64,000 nucleotides of DNA, from NCBI GenBank assembly GCA_945878995.1, contig CAMCUN010000006.1, positions 1 to 64,000 of the forward strand, written 5' to 3'. Position numbers and translations under genes: made by a program. Each line of letters opens with the position of its first letter. The first letter of the stretch is position 1. Shown here in pieces: positions 33,891 through 43,206 of this stretch. Source of the stretch: Polaromonas sp. YR568. GTDB lineage: Bacteria > Pseudomonadota > Gammaproteobacteria > Burkholderiales > Burkholderiaceae_C. The notes under the pieces are model-generated. The model was not told the origin of the DNA and searched no databases. It saw only the letters and a program-made list of their open reading frames with translations.

Positions 33891-34469
33891 CTAGGTGCTC
33901 AGCGCGAGGCTCTCCGCCAGCAGCCTGGAGGTGCGCGGCACATGCGCCATCAAAAACTCCATTTGGTCGGCCAAGATGCGGCGGTTGCGCAAAATAAAGT
34001 CTTCCCACAGGCTGGGCACGTAAGGGGCGTAAAGCAGCGGCATGCGCGCTTGCTCAGGTGTGCGGCTGCTTTTGCGGTGGTTGCAGCTGCGGCAGGCGGT
34101 GACCACGTTCATCCAGGTGTCCACACCGTTTTGTGCAAAGGGAATGATGTGCTCGCGCGTGAGCTCTGTCTCGTGAAAGTCTTGGCCGCAGTAAGCACAC
34201 ACATTGCGGTCGCGGATGAACAGTTTGCTGTTGGTCAACCCCGGGCGCAGATTGAAAGGGTTGATATTGGGCACACCCCGGGTACCAATGATGCTGTTGA
34301 CCCGAATTTGCGACTGCTCGCCGGTGCGGGCATTGTGGCCACCGCGAAACACAGCGACTTCGGCACCCACCTCCCAGCGCACCTCGTCCGCAGCGTAATG
34401 CAGCACGGCTTGCTCGAGGCTGATCCACGACTGCGGCAGCCCTTGGGCAGAAAGCTTCAAGACCTTCAA
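33891..34469 (-). CDS. HNH endonuclease domain protein
   Basis: A 192-residue protein with a C-terminal-half HNH nuclease: CAYCG, then ELTREHIIPFAQNGVDTWMNVVTACRSCNHRKSSRTP, i.e. two CxxC zinc pairs, the H in TREHIIP and the N in MNVVTAC. The first 80 residues are of unknown type. Stand-alone HNH proteins of this kind occur widely in Burkholderiales chromosomes next to housekeeping genes and need not be mobile. Divergent from ribF. Confidence 0.88.
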   Translation of the reverse strand: MKVLKLSAQGLPQSWISLEQAVLHYAADEVRWEVGAEVAVFRGGHNARTGEQSQIRVNSIIGTRGVPNINPFNLRPGLTNSKLFIRDRNVCAYCGQDFHETELTREHIIPFAQNGVDTWMNVVTACRSCNHRKSSRTPEQARMPLLYAPYVPSLWEDFILRNRRILADQMEFLMAHVPRTSRLLAESLALST

Positions 34470-34650
34470 GCGACAACCTCCATGTGAATGGGAACGGCAT
34501 CAAAGGCCCCGTCAAGCGTGATGGGTCACCACCGAACACGCTAGATCAAGGTTGACTTCAATATAACGCGAAATGACGACCCGCCCGTGACAGCCTGTGC
34601 TTGACCCTGCGCTGGCCAACCCGTGCCGCACAAAAACGATAATCACAGCC

Positions 34651-35658
34651 ATGAGAGTCTTCCGCGGTTTCCACCACCCTGAACTGGCCCGGCCGTGCGC
34701 GCTGACCATTGGCAACTTTGACGGCGTGCACCGCGGCCACCAGGCCATGCTCGCTTTGCTCAAAAACGAGGCCCAGCACCGGGGGCTGCCTTCCCGGGTC
34801 ATGATTTTCGAGCCCCATCCCCGAGAATACTTTTCGCCTGGCACCGCGCCAGCCCGCATCTCCACGCTGCGCGACAAGCTCACCGAGCTGTCCCGCTGCG
34901 GGGTGGACGAGGTGGTGGTGCTGCCTTTCAATCAAAGCCTGGCCAGCCAAAGCGCGCAAGGCTTTATTGACGACGTGCTGCTGCGCGGCTTGCAAGTGCG
35001 CTACGTGCTGGTGGGCGACGATTTTCAGTTTGGCGCCAAACGCGCGGGCGACTACGCCATGCTCGATGCGGCGGGCGAGGCCGCCGGTTTTGATGTGGCC
35101 CGCATGAACAGCTACGAGGTGCGCGGCGTGCGCGTGTCCAGCTCGGCAGTGCGCGACGCCTTGGCCGCCGGGCGCATGGACTTGGCAGCCAGCTTGCTGG
35201 GGCGGCCCTATTCCATCTCTGGCCATGTGGTGCATGGCCGCAAGCTGGGGCGAGAGCTGGGCTTTCGCACACTGAACATTGAATTTAGGCACCACAGGCC
35301 AGCCGCGTCAGGCATTTTTGTGGTTCGCACGCACGGCCTGGGCCCCGCGCCCGTGGACGGTGTGGCCAGCTTGGGCGTGCGGCCCACGGTGGAAGACGCC
35401 GGCCGGGTCTTGTTGGAGGTGCATTGCCTGACTTGGCCCATCCCGGCGCGGGCCGAAGGTGAGCCACAGGCGGGGCTGGACATTGCCTACGGTAAAATTG
35501 TTCGAGTGGAACTGCTGACCAAATTGCACGATGAGCTGAAGTACGAGGGCCTGGACGCCTTGAAAATCGGCATTGCCAAAGATTGCGATGACGCCCGCGC
35601 CTTTTTTGCCGCCCTGTCCGCGCCCCACAGCCTCCAGAGCCTACGCGAGCGAATTTAA
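34651..35658 (+). CDS. ribF: Bifunctional riboflavin kinase / FAD synthetase
   Basis: A 335-residue enzyme that makes FMN and then FAD. The N-terminal nucleotidyltransferase domain has LTIGNFDGVHRGHQAML (HxGH) and ISSTxVR-type VSSSAVRDALAAGRM; the C-terminal kinase domain begins RPYSISGHVVHGRKLGRELGFRTLNI and ends YGKIVRVELLTKLHDELKYEG. ATG at 34651 gives MRVFRGFHHPE, the normal start. No FMN riboswitch is seen. ribF-ileS-lspA is the classical order. Confidence 0.96.
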   Translation: MRVFRGFHHPELARPCALTIGNFDGVHRGHQAMLALLKNEAQHRGLPSRVMIFEPHPREYFSPGTAPARISTLRDKLTELSRCGVDEVVVLPFNQSLASQSAQGFIDDVLLRGLQVRYVLVGDDFQFGAKRAGDYAMLDAAGEAAGFDVARMNSYEVRGVRVSSSAVRDALAAGRMDLAASLLGRPYSISGHVVHGRKLGRELGFRTLNIEFRHHRPAASGIFVVRTHGLGPAPVDGVASLGVRPTVEDAGRVLLEVHCLTWPIPARAEGEPQAGLDIAYGKIVRVELLTKLHDELKYEGLDALKIGIAKDCDDARAFFAALSAPHSLQSLRERI

Positions 35659-35681
35659 GCTAGCCACCCACGATCGCCCCC

Positions 35682-35765
35682 CATCGACAGGCTCAGGGCG
35701 AACGCACAGGCAGCCCCCGTGCCACCTCTTTTTAGCACCCGCACATCGGGTTGAGCTTGTCGATG
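35682..35765. repeat. Inverted repeat of the TCGACAGGCTCAG type before ileS
   Basis: Left arm CATCGACAGGCTCAGGGCG (from 35682) faces right arm TCGGGTTGAGCTTGTCGATG (35746-35765), which is its imperfect complement; they are separated by about 45 bp. This resembles the interspersed CTTCGACAGGCTCAGGGCGAACGG palindromes common in many proteobacteria (recalled, not searched). The right arm ends 15 bp before the ileS ATG, so it lies in the ileS translation initiation region. Confidence 0.7.
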
Positions 35766-35780
35766 CCCTCGCCCCCAACC

Positions 35781-38633
35781 ATGTCCGACCAACCCACCGA
35801 TTACCGCAGCACCCTCAACCTGCCAGACACGCCCTTTCCCATGCGGGGCGATCTGCCCAAGCGTGAACCGGCCTGGGTGCAAGCCTGGAACGAGCAAGGC
35901 CTGTACAAAAAACTGCGCGATGCCCGCCAAGGCGCCCCCTTGTTTGTGCTGCACGATGGCCCGCCTTACGCCAACGGCAAGTTGCACATTGGCCACGCGC
36001 TGAACAAAGTGCTCAAAGACATGATCGTCAAGTCCAAGCAACTGGCGGGCTTTGACGCGCAATACATCCCCGGCTGGGACTGCCACGGCCTGCCGATTGA
36101 AAACGCCATTGAAAAGCTGCACGGTCGCCAACTCTCCAGAGACGACATGCAGGCCAAAAGCCGTGCTTTCGCCACCGAACAAATCGGCCAGCAGCGCGAA
36201 GACTTCAAGCGCCTGGGCGTGCTGGGCGACTGGGAGCGGCCTTACCGCACCATGGACTTTGCCAACGAGGCCGGTGAAATTCGCGCCTTCAAACGCGTCA
36301 TCGAGCGCGGTTTTGTCTACCGGGGCTTGAAACCCGTGTACTGGTGCTTTGACTGCGGCTCCTCCTTGGCCGAGTTTGAAATTGAATACGCCGACAAGAA
36401 AAGCGACACGCTGGACGTGGCTTTTGAGAGCGACGACGCCAGCCATCTTGCCGCCGCCTTTGGCTTGCCCAGCTTGCCTGCGGGCAAAACCGGCTTTGCC
36501 GTCATCTGGACCACCACCGCCTGGACGATCCCGGCCAACCAGGCGCTCAACGCCCACCCTGAACTGGTTTACGCCCTGGTGGACACACCCAAGGGCTGCT
36601 TGGTGCTGGCCGAGTCCCTGGTGGACAAATGCCTGGAACGCTTTGGCTTGAACGGCACAGTGTTGGCCACTGCCAAGGGCGCACAGCTGGGCGGCCTGAA
36701 TTTCCGCCATCCTCTGCACGACCTGGACGCAGGCTACAAGCGCCTGTCGCCCGTCTACCTCGCCGAGTACGTGAGCGACACCGACGGCACCGGCCTGGTG
36801 CATTCCTCGCCCGCCTACGGGGTGGACGACTTCAACTCCTGTGTGGCGCACGGCGTGAAGGTCGAGGACATCCTCAACCCGGTGCAAGGCAATGGCGCCT
36901 ACGCGGCCGAGTTCCCGCTGTTTGGTGGCCAGCACATCTGGAAGGCCATTCCCGCCATCATGGACGCGCTCAAGCTCGCCGGCCGCCTGATGAGCACCGT
37001 GGGCATCACGCACAGCTACCCACATTGCTGGCGCCACAAAACGCCGGTGATTTACCGCGCCGCGGCCCAGTGGTTCATTCGCATGGACGAAGGCGAAGGC
37101 GTGTTCACCCAGGACAAAGCGCCCAAAACCTTGCGCCAACTGGCACTGGACGCGATTGAGCAGACCGAGTTCTACCCCGAAAACGGCAAAACACGGCTGC
37201 GCGACATGATCGCCAACCGGCCCGACTGGTGCATCTCGCGCCAGCGCTCCTGGGGCGTGCCCGTGGCGTTTTTCTTGCACAAAGACTCCGGCGAGCTGCA
37301 CCCACGGACCATGGCCATCTTGGACCAGGCCGCAGAGATTGTGGAAAAAGGCGGCATAGAGGCCTGGAGCCGCGTGACGGTCGAAGAAATTTTGGGTGCA
37401 GAAGATGCACCGCACTACACCAAGAGCACAGACATTTTGGAGGTCTGGTTCGACTCCGGCTCGACCTTCTGGCATGTGCTGCGCGGCAGCCACAAAAACG
37501 CCTACGCCGTGCCGCCCTTCCACAGCCAAGGCCCGGAGGCCGACTTGTACTTGGAAGGCCACGACCAGCACCGGGGCTGGTTCCACAGCTCGCTGCTGCT
37601 GGGCTGCGCCCTGTTCGACCAGGCGCCTTACCGCGGCTTGCTCACCCACGGCTTTGCCACCGACGGCCAAGGCCGCAAGATGAGCAAAAGCCTGGGCAAC
37701 ACGGTGGAGCCGCAAAGCGTGACCAGCAAATTGGGCGCCGAAATCGTGCGCCTTTGGGTGGCGTCCACCGACTACTCGGGCGACCTCAACATCGACGACA
37801 AGATCCTGGCCCGCGTGGTCGACGCCTACCGCCGAATCCGCAACACCCTGCGGTTTTTGCTGGCCAATGTGAGCGACTTTGACCCGGCCCAACACAGCGT
37901 GCCCGACAGCGAGCTGCTGGAAATCGACCGCTACGCCCTGGCCCGCGCGGCCGAGCTGCAGGCCGAGATCTTGGCGCACTTTGCGGTGTATGAGTTTCAC
38001 CCCGTGGTCTCCAAGCTGCAGATTTACTGCTCGGAAGACCTGGGCGCGTTTTACCTCGACGTGCTCAAAGACAGGCTCTACACCACCGCGCCCCACAGCC
38101 TGGCCAGGCGCAGCGCGCAAACGGCGCTCTACCGCATCACGCACGGCATGCTGCGCTGGATGGCGCCGTTTTTGTCCTTCACGGCCGAAGAGGTGTGGCA
38201 AGACTTTGGCGGCTCGGAGTCCATTTTCTTGGAAACCTTCAGCGCCTTGGGCACACCCGATGCCGCCTTGCTGGCCAAGTGGGGCCGCATCCGCCAGTTG
38301 CGCGACGCAGTCAACAAAGACATAGAGGCCGTGCGCGCCGAGGGCCGCGTGGGCGCGTCGCTGCAAGCCGATGTGAGCTTGCAAGTGAACGCCCCAGACC
38401 ATGCGCTGCTGGCCTCCTTGGGGCCTGACCTTAAGTTTGTGTTCATCACCTCTGCGCTGCGGCTGAGCCTGGGCGAGACCCTGGCCGTGAGCGTGTCACC
38501 CAGCACCAGCCCCAAGTGCGAGCGCTGCTGGCATTACAGCGACACCGTGGGCCAAGACCCGCAGCACCCCACGCTGTGCGGGCGCTGCAACAGCAACCTT
38601 TTTGGCGCGGGTGAAGTCCGCCGTGTGGCCTGA
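35781..38633 (+). CDS. ileS: Isoleucyl-tRNA synthetase
   Basis: A 950-residue class I synthetase. HIGH is at residues 69-72 ([14 protein letters not shown]), the editing domain contains the [12 protein letters not shown] block, KMSKS is at 633-637 ([10 protein letters not shown]), and the C-terminal zinc finger has [12 protein letters not shown] and CGRCNSNL. Length matches bacterial IleRS (about 940). ATG at 35781. Its TGA stop shares one base with the lspA ATG. Confidence 0.98.
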   Translation: MSDQPTDYRSTLNLPDTPFPMRGDLPKREPAWVQAWNEQGLYKKLRDARQGAPLFVLHDGPPYANGKLHIGHALNKVLKDMIVKSKQLAGFDAQYIPGWDCHGLPIENAIEKLHGRQLSRDDMQAKSRAFATEQIGQQREDFKRLGVLGDWERPYRTMDFANEAGEIRAFKRVIERGFVYRGLKPVYWCFDCGSSLAEFEIEYADKKSDTLDVAFESDDASHLAAAFGLPSLPAGKTGFAVIWTTTAWTIPANQALNAHPELVYALVDTPKGCLVLAESLVDKCLERFGLNGTVLATAKGAQLGGLNFRHPLHDLDAGYKRLSPVYLAEYVSDTDGTGLVHSSPAYGVDDFNSCVAHGVKVEDILNPVQGNGAYAAEFPLFGGQHIWKAIPAIMDALKLAGRLMSTVGITHSYPHCWRHKTPVIYRAAAQWFIRMDEGEGVFTQDKAPKTLRQLALDAIEQTEFYPENGKTRLRDMIANRPDWCISRQRSWGVPVAFFLHKDSGELHPRTMAILDQAAEIVEKGGIEAWSRVTVEEILGAEDAPHYTKSTDILEVWFDSGSTFWHVLRGSHKNAYAVPPFHSQGPEADLYLEGHDQHRGWFHSSLLLGCALFDQAPYRGLLTHGFATDGQGRKMSKSLGNTVEPQSVTSKLGAEIVRLWVASTDYSGDLNIDDKILARVVDAYRRIRNTLRFLLANVSDFDPAQHSVPDSELLEIDRYALARAAELQAEILAHFAVYEFHPVVSKLQIYCSEDLGAFYLDVLKDRLYTTAPHSLARRSAQTALYRITHGMLRWMAPFLSFTAEEVWQDFGGSESIFLETFSALGTPDAALLAKWGRIRQLRDAVNKDIEAVRAEGRVGASLQADVSLQVNAPDHALLASLGPDLKFVFITSALRLSLGETLAVSVSPSTSPKCERCWHYSDTVGQDPQHPTLCGRCNSNLFGAGEVRRVA

Positions 38634-39139
38634 TGGCACGCGCACCCGCCAAAAAAACCAGCACCGCCAGCGGCATGCTGCCCTGGCTGGCGCTGGCCCT
38701 GTTGCTGCTCATCGCCGACCAGTTCACCAAGGTGCTGATCCTGGGTGCCTACCAGCTCGGCGACGCCACCCGGGTGACCGAGTTTTTCAACATCGTGCGA
38801 GTGCACAACTCGGGCGCCGCCTTTTCGTTTTTGGCCGGCGCCTCCGGCTGGCAGCGCTGGTTCTTCACCGCCGTTGGCGTAGGCGCAGTCGGCTTCATCA
38901 TTTACCTGCTGCGCGCCCACCCTGGCCAGCGCCTGTTCAGCTTTGCGCTGGCCTGCATCTTGGGCGGCGCCATAGGCAACGTGATAGACCGGCTGCTGCA
39001 CGGCTATGTGGTGGACTTTCTTGATTTCCATTGGGCCGGCTACCACTTTCCCGCCTTCAACGTGGCCGACGCCGCCATCAGCGTGGGCGCGGCTTGCCTC
39101 ATCCTCGACGAGTTGCTGCGGGTGCGGCGCGGGCGTTAA
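38633..39139 (+). CDS. lspA: Prolipoprotein signal peptidase (signal peptidase II)
   Basis: A 168-residue inner-membrane aspartic peptidase with four hydrophobic segments. Catalytic aspartates lie in [18 protein letters not shown] and [12 protein letters not shown]; the LIADQFTKV segment near the N-terminus is also family-typical. Removes signal peptides of lipoproteins after lipidation, linking it to the Lol genes elsewhere in the window. One-base overlap with ileS implies translational coupling. Confidence 0.97.
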   Translation: MARAPAKKTSTASGMLPWLALALLLLIADQFTKVLILGAYQLGDATRVTEFFNIVRVHNSGAAFSFLAGASGWQRWFFTAVGVGAVGFIIYLLRAHPGQRLFSFALACILGGAIGNVIDRLLHGYVVDFLDFHWAGYHFPAFNVADAAISVGAACLILDELLRVRRGR

Positions 39140-39224
39140 ATGCTCGCGCGCTGAGCGCTTGTGATGAACAGCCCGAGCCTGGACCGCAGCCCCTTGCTTT
39201 TTTAACCACACCTGGAACTGCACC

Positions 39225-40004
39225 ATGAACATCCCTCAAATGCTTGGACAAGTACTGCAAGGCAGGGTGGCCATCGTCACCGGTGCGGCCCAGGGCATAG
39301 GCCACACCTACGCATTGGCGCTGGCGCGCGCCGGAGCGCAGGTGGTGTGCGGCGATGTGCTCGATTGCACAGACGTCGTCAAAGACATCCACGCCGAGGG
39401 TGGCCAGGCTCTGGCGGTGCATGTGGATGTGACCTCGACGAGCTCGGTCGCTGCCATGGTGCAGGCTTGCTTGGACGCGTTTGGCCGCATTGACGTTCTG
39501 GTCAACAACGCCGCGATTTTTGGCAACCTCTCGCTCAAGCCTTTCGAAGAAATTGATTCGGCCGAGTGGGACCGTGTGATGGCAGTCAATGTGCGGGGGC
39601 CTTTTGAGTGCGCCCGCGCCGTCAGCCCGGTGATGAGGCGGCAGAATTACGGCAAGATCATCAACGTGGCCTCGGGCACCGTGTTCAAGGGCACGCCCTT
39701 ATTTCTTCACTACGTCAGCTCCAAGGGGGCGGTTGTGGCCATGTCGCGTTGCCTGGCGCGCGAGCTGGGCAGCCACAACATTTGCGTCAACACCATTGCC
39801 CCGGGGCTCACGCTCAGTGCCAAGGTGGTGGCCAATCCCGATTGGCAAGGTGACATTGGCTCGGGCATCGTGGCCTCGCGGGCGATCAAGCGCGAACAAC
39901 TGCCTGATGACCTCTCAGGCACCTTGGTGTACCTGGCCAGCGCGGCCAGCGATTTTGTGACTGGCCAGGTGATCGTGGTCGATGGTGGCTCGGTGACCCA
40001 CTGA
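39225..40004 (+). CDS. SDR-family oxidoreductase
   Basis: A 259-residue classical short-chain dehydrogenase: TGAAQGIGHTYALALARAG (TGxxxGIG), NNAAIF, catalytic NVASG and YVSSK, and the C-terminal DFVTGQVIVVDGGSVTH. Substrate unknown. It is 90 bp before a fumarylacetoacetase-family gene on the same strand; this pair suggests a small catabolic unit for a sugar acid or aromatic-derived compound (inference). Confidence 0.9.
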   Translation: MNIPQMLGQVLQGRVAIVTGAAQGIGHTYALALARAGAQVVCGDVLDCTDVVKDIHAEGGQALAVHVDVTSTSSVAAMVQACLDAFGRIDVLVNNAAIFGNLSLKPFEEIDSAEWDRVMAVNVRGPFECARAVSPVMRRQNYGKIINVASGTVFKGTPLFLHYVSSKGAVVAMSRCLARELGSHNICVNTIAPGLTLSAKVVANPDWQGDIGSGIVASRAIKREQLPDDLSGTLVYLASAASDFVTGQVIVVDGGSVTH

Positions 40005-40093
40005 GCCTTGCCCCTGCGCTGCTTCGCCAACAAGGTGGCTGAAGTCACTGCCTTGAAGCGAGTGAATACCTTTCAACAGACACAAGACCCTTT

Positions 40094-40954
40094 ATGAAAC
40101 TGGCCCGATTCAACGACCACCGACTGGGCCTGCTCCAGGGCGAGGTGCTGACCGATGTGACCGCCGCACTGGCGCATTTGCCCAGCGCACGTTACCCCTT
40201 CCCCAGGCACGACATCTTCATCGAGCACCTGCCTTTTTTACAGCCCTTCATTGAAGAGTGCGCCCAAAACGGGCAGACCCACGCCCTGCAAGACGTCAGC
40301 TTGCTCAGCCCCGTGGCCAATGTGGGCAAGGTGGTGGCCGCGCCCGTGAATTACCAGCGCCACATGGAAGAGGTGCTGGCCCAGCGCGACATTCACCACG
40401 GCAACTTGATCCATGAAATCCACAAGGCCGGGCTGTTCTTAAAAGCCAGCAGCTCCGTCATAGGCGCGGGCCACGCCATTGAATTGGTGCACACCGACCG
40501 CCGCAACGACCACGAGGTGGAATTGGCCGTGGTCATAGGCAAGGCAGGTCGAGGTGTTCAATTGCAAGAGGCTCTCTCGCATGTGGCCGGCTACTGCATT
40601 GGCCTGGACATCACCCTCAGAGGCCCAGAAGAGCGCAGCCTGCGCAAGTCGCCCGACACCTACACCGTGCTGGGGCCTTACCTGGTCACGGCCGACGAGC
40701 TGGGCGACCCTGGCGCACTGGACTTGTCCTTGCATGTGGGTGATGAGCTCAGGCAGCAGGCCAACACCCGTGAGTTGATTTTGGGGGTGGCCGAGCTCAT
40801 CGTGTTTGCGTCCAGCTTTTACACCTTGCACCCGGGCGATGTGCTGATCACAGGCACGCCGCAGGGCGTGGGTCCGATCGTGGCCGGCGACACGCTGCAC
40901 GCGCGTATCCAAGGCATAGGCGCCATGTCTGTGCGGGTGGCGGCAGCGGCTTGA
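40094..40954 (+). CDS. Fumarylacetoacetate hydrolase-family protein
   Basis: A 286-residue hydrolase or decarboxylase of the FAH superfamily. An N-terminal cap of about 75 residues is followed by the FAH core: VAAPVNYQRHMEE, FLKASSSVIGAG, the metal-binding acidic residues in DHEVELAVVIGKAG and YCIGLDITLRGPE, and GDVLITGTPQGVGPIVAGDTL. Family members act on acylpyruvates or 2-keto-3-deoxy acids; the substrate is open. ATG at 40094 is at the family start. Confidence 0.9.
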   Translation: MKLARFNDHRLGLLQGEVLTDVTAALAHLPSARYPFPRHDIFIEHLPFLQPFIEECAQNGQTHALQDVSLLSPVANVGKVVAAPVNYQRHMEEVLAQRDIHHGNLIHEIHKAGLFLKASSSVIGAGHAIELVHTDRRNDHEVELAVVIGKAGRGVQLQEALSHVAGYCIGLDITLRGPEERSLRKSPDTYTVLGPYLVTADELGDPGALDLSLHVGDELRQQANTRELILGVAELIVFASSFYTLHPGDVLITGTPQGVGPIVAGDTLHARIQGIGAMSVRVAAAA

Positions 40955-40973
40955 TCGGACTGCCCGGGGGAAT

Positions 40974-41215
40974 CCCCGAATTGCTCCTTCCCCCTCTGGG
41001 GGAGGGCCGGGGTGTGGGCATCGCGTTGCACCATCTTTGCCTCACGCGTACCCCCCTCCCCAGCCCTCCCCCCAGAGGGTGGAGGGAGCAGGACAAAACT
41101 CCCCGAATTGCTCCCTCCCCCCTGGGGGAGGGCCGGGGTAGGGGCATCGCGCTGCACCATCTTTGCCTCACGCGTACCCCTCTCCCCAACCCTCTCCCCA
41201 GAGGGGCGAGGGAGC
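40974..41215. repeat. Two tandem copies of a GC-rich palindromic repeat
   Basis: Two units of about 116 bp, 40974-41090 and 41101-41215, are about 90 percent alike by eye (offset 127 bp). Each opens CCCCGAATTGCTCC, carries a left arm CTGGGGGAGGGCCGGGG, a shared core TGCACCATCTTTGCCTCACG, and a complementary right arm (CCCTCCCC...AGAGGG). Each unit can fold into a long hairpin. They fill the 271-bp gap between the 3' ends of two convergent genes and encode nothing recognisable. Confidence 0.85.
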
Positions 41216-41225
41216 CAAGACAAGC

Positions 41226-42029
41226 TCAGGCCGACGGCCCGCCCAAGAACGCAACCAGCACCAAGGCCGCCTCCAAGGTAAAGCGACCCTCTTGCAAGCG
41301 CTGCACCAACTCTGAGGGACTCAGCCGCTCAAAGGCATGGACCTCGCCGTCTTGGTTGCAAGGCAACACGCCCTCGGGCACGGTGCAGGCATACCAATGC
41401 AAGGTCTCGCGCATGTAGCCCATGCCGCCCGCATCCGAAGTAGCTTGCTGCACCGACAGGCTGCCGCCAAAACGCAGCTGCTGCAACTGCGTCAGGTGCA
41501 AGCCGGCTTCCTCCCAGGTCTCGCGGGCCAAAGCACCAGCCAGGCCGTCATTCGCACTGACCATGCCGCCCATCAGCGTGTCGTTCATGCCCGGGTCATT
41601 GGGCTTGTTCAGGGCGCGTTGCTGCACCCACACAGACCCGTCGGGGCACTGGCCGACCAAGTGCACCGCCTGGGTCTGCAAGCCCAATGGTCGCACCGCA
41701 GCGCGCTCAATCTGGCCGAGTTCGTGGCCCGCATCGCTCACCACCGACAAGAGCTCGTTGCGCCATGGCCCGGCCAACAGCGCCTGGCGCATGAATTGCG
41801 CCAGCTCAGCCAAGCCGGTCGAGTCTTCTGCCGTGCAATGCACTTGGCTTGATGAGGCTTCAAAAAAACGGCTGCCGCCCGCGGCCGCCATTAGGCTGAG
41901 CCACTCGGGCTGCACCGAGCCCACGGCTTGGCCGCGCCAGCACAGCGACAGCCGAGGGCGCGGCGGTGGCTGCTGGGCCTGAAGGGCCAGGCGCTGCAGC
42001 CACTGGGGCGACAAGCCCCGCTCGCTCAT
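41226..42029 (-). CDS. Nudix hydrolase with DUF4743 N-terminal domain
   Basis: A 267-residue protein. The first 110 residues resemble DUF4743 as found in thiamine pyrophosphokinase-related Nudix proteins; the second half is the Nudix fold with GGMVSANDGLAGALARETWEEAGL, in which D replaces the first acidic E of the box while REx2EE is intact. Probable substrate is a nucleotide-type diphosphate or a damaged thiamine diphosphate, by analogy with family members. The gene ends 7 bp before the 5'-upstream quinone oxidoreductase stop on the same strand. Confidence 0.85.
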   Translation of the reverse strand: MSERGLSPQWLQRLALQAQQPPPRPRLSLCWRGQAVGSVQPEWLSLMAAAGGSRFFEASSSQVHCTAEDSTGLAELAQFMRQALLAGPWRNELLSVVSDAGHELGQIERAAVRPLGLQTQAVHLVGQCPDGSVWVQQRALNKPNDPGMNDTLMGGMVSANDGLAGALARETWEEAGLHLTQLQQLRFGGSLSVQQATSDAGGMGYMRETLHWYACTVPEGVLPCNQDGEVHAFERLSPSELVQRLQEGRFTLEAALVLVAFLGGPSA

Positions 42030-42036
42030 GGATGGA

Positions 42037-43032
42037 TCATGGAATGAGGATGGTGCAGCCCGTGGTCTTGCGCGCTTCGAGGTCGCGGTGAGCGCTTGCC
42101 ACGTCGGCCAGCGCGTACTGCTGGTCGATCTGAATTTTCACTTGACCACTGCCGACCAAGGCAAACAACTCGTCGGTGATCGACTGGCTGGACTCGCGCG
42201 TGGCCAAGTGGGAGAACAAAGTGGGGCGCGAGGCGTACAAAGAGCCTTTGCCCGCCAGCACATTGATGTCAAAGGGCGGCACCTTGCCCGAGGCGTTGCC
42301 AAAGTTGGCAATCAGGCCAAAGGGGCGCAGGCAGTCCAGCGACTTCATGAAGGTGTCGGCCCCCACCGAGTCATACACCACCTTGACGCCTTGGCCGCCT
42401 GTGATGTCTTTGACGCGGGCGACAAAGTCTTCTTTGGCGTAGTTGATGACGTGGCTGGCACCATGGGCCTTGGCCATCGCGCATTTTTCATCCGAGCCGG
42501 CCGTGCCAATGAGCTGCAAACCCAGGGCCCGCGCCATTTGGCAGGCGATCAGGCCCACGCCGCCGGCGGCCGCATGAAAGAGCACAAAGTCGCCCGCCTG
42601 CAAGCCCGCCTGCGGCAGGGTGCGGTGCAGCAGGTAATGCGCAGTCAAGCCCTTGAGCATCATGGCGGCACCGGTTTCAAAGGAAATGCTGTCAGGCAGC
42701 TTGCACACCGTGCGAGCCGGCATGACGCGGGCCTCGCAATAGCTGCCGGGCGGCTGGCTGGCGTAGGCGGCGCGGTCACCGACTTGCAGGTGCGTCACGC
42801 CCTCGGCCACGGCCTCGACCACGCCAGAGGCTTCCATGCCCATGCTCAGTGGCAAGGGCATGGCATACATGCCTGTGCGCTGGTAGACGTCGATGTAGTT
42901 CAGGCCCACGGCCTTGTGGCGAATGCGAATCTCACCAGGCCCGGGCTCGCCCACGGGAGCGTCGACCAGTTTCATTTGCTCGGGGCCGCCGAACTGCTCT
43001 ATGCGCACCAGCTTGCTTGTCATTGGACTCAT
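42037..43032 (-). CDS. Quinone oxidoreductase (zinc-independent MDR family)
   Basis: A 331-residue NADPH:quinone reductase-like protein. Features are GLNYIDVYQRTGMY near the N-terminus, GMEASGVVEAV, and the nucleotide motif HAAAGGVGLIACQMARALG; no catalytic zinc cysteines are present. It resembles QorA (E. coli 327 aa). The ATG at 43032 has GGAGAT 8-13 bp upstream, supporting it over the ATG at 43023. Co-transcribed with the Nudix gene, 7 bp away. Confidence 0.92.
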   Translation of the reverse strand: MSPMTSKLVRIEQFGGPEQMKLVDAPVGEPGPGEIRIRHKAVGLNYIDVYQRTGMYAMPLPLSMGMEASGVVEAVAEGVTHLQVGDRAAYASQPPGSYCEARVMPARTVCKLPDSISFETGAAMMLKGLTAHYLLHRTLPQAGLQAGDFVLFHAAAGGVGLIACQMARALGLQLIGTAGSDEKCAMAKAHGASHVINYAKEDFVARVKDITGGQGVKVVYDSVGADTFMKSLDCLRPFGLIANFGNASGKVPPFDINVLAGKGSLYASRPTLFSHLATRESSQSITDELFALVGSGQVKIQIDQQYALADVASAHRDLEARKTTGCTILIP

Positions 43033-43206
43033 TTTTTTCGATCTCCTGTTTTGAATGGAATGGGCTTGCCTTCAGGCTCACAGCGCTGCGACAGGCGAGA
43101 TGTTGACACGAAACGGTGATGCTCGCCCGACGCATGCGAGACGATGCAAGGAGGAAGCAATGACGAAGAGGCCACGAAGCAGTGACGAAGTCGCTACAGT
43201 CCTGTC

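Noticed and set aside
33891-34469. HNH gene as evidence for a mobile intron or homing element
   Set aside because: No intron, intein splice motifs or flanking repeats are seen; the gene stands alone between housekeeping genes.
34501-34650. FMN riboswitch upstream of ribF
   Set aside because: The conserved RFN core sequences and multi-helix arrangement are not present in the 150 bp before ribF.
35655-38402. Minus-strand open frame of 915 codons opposite ileS
   Set aside because: A shadow of the GC-rich ileS gene; composition is Gly/His/Gln/Val-rich low-complexity with no domain, and ileS on the other strand is certain.
40974-41215. Possible rho-independent terminators for both convergent genes
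   Set aside because: The palindromes lack T runs and are far longer than normal terminator stems; kept as repeats.
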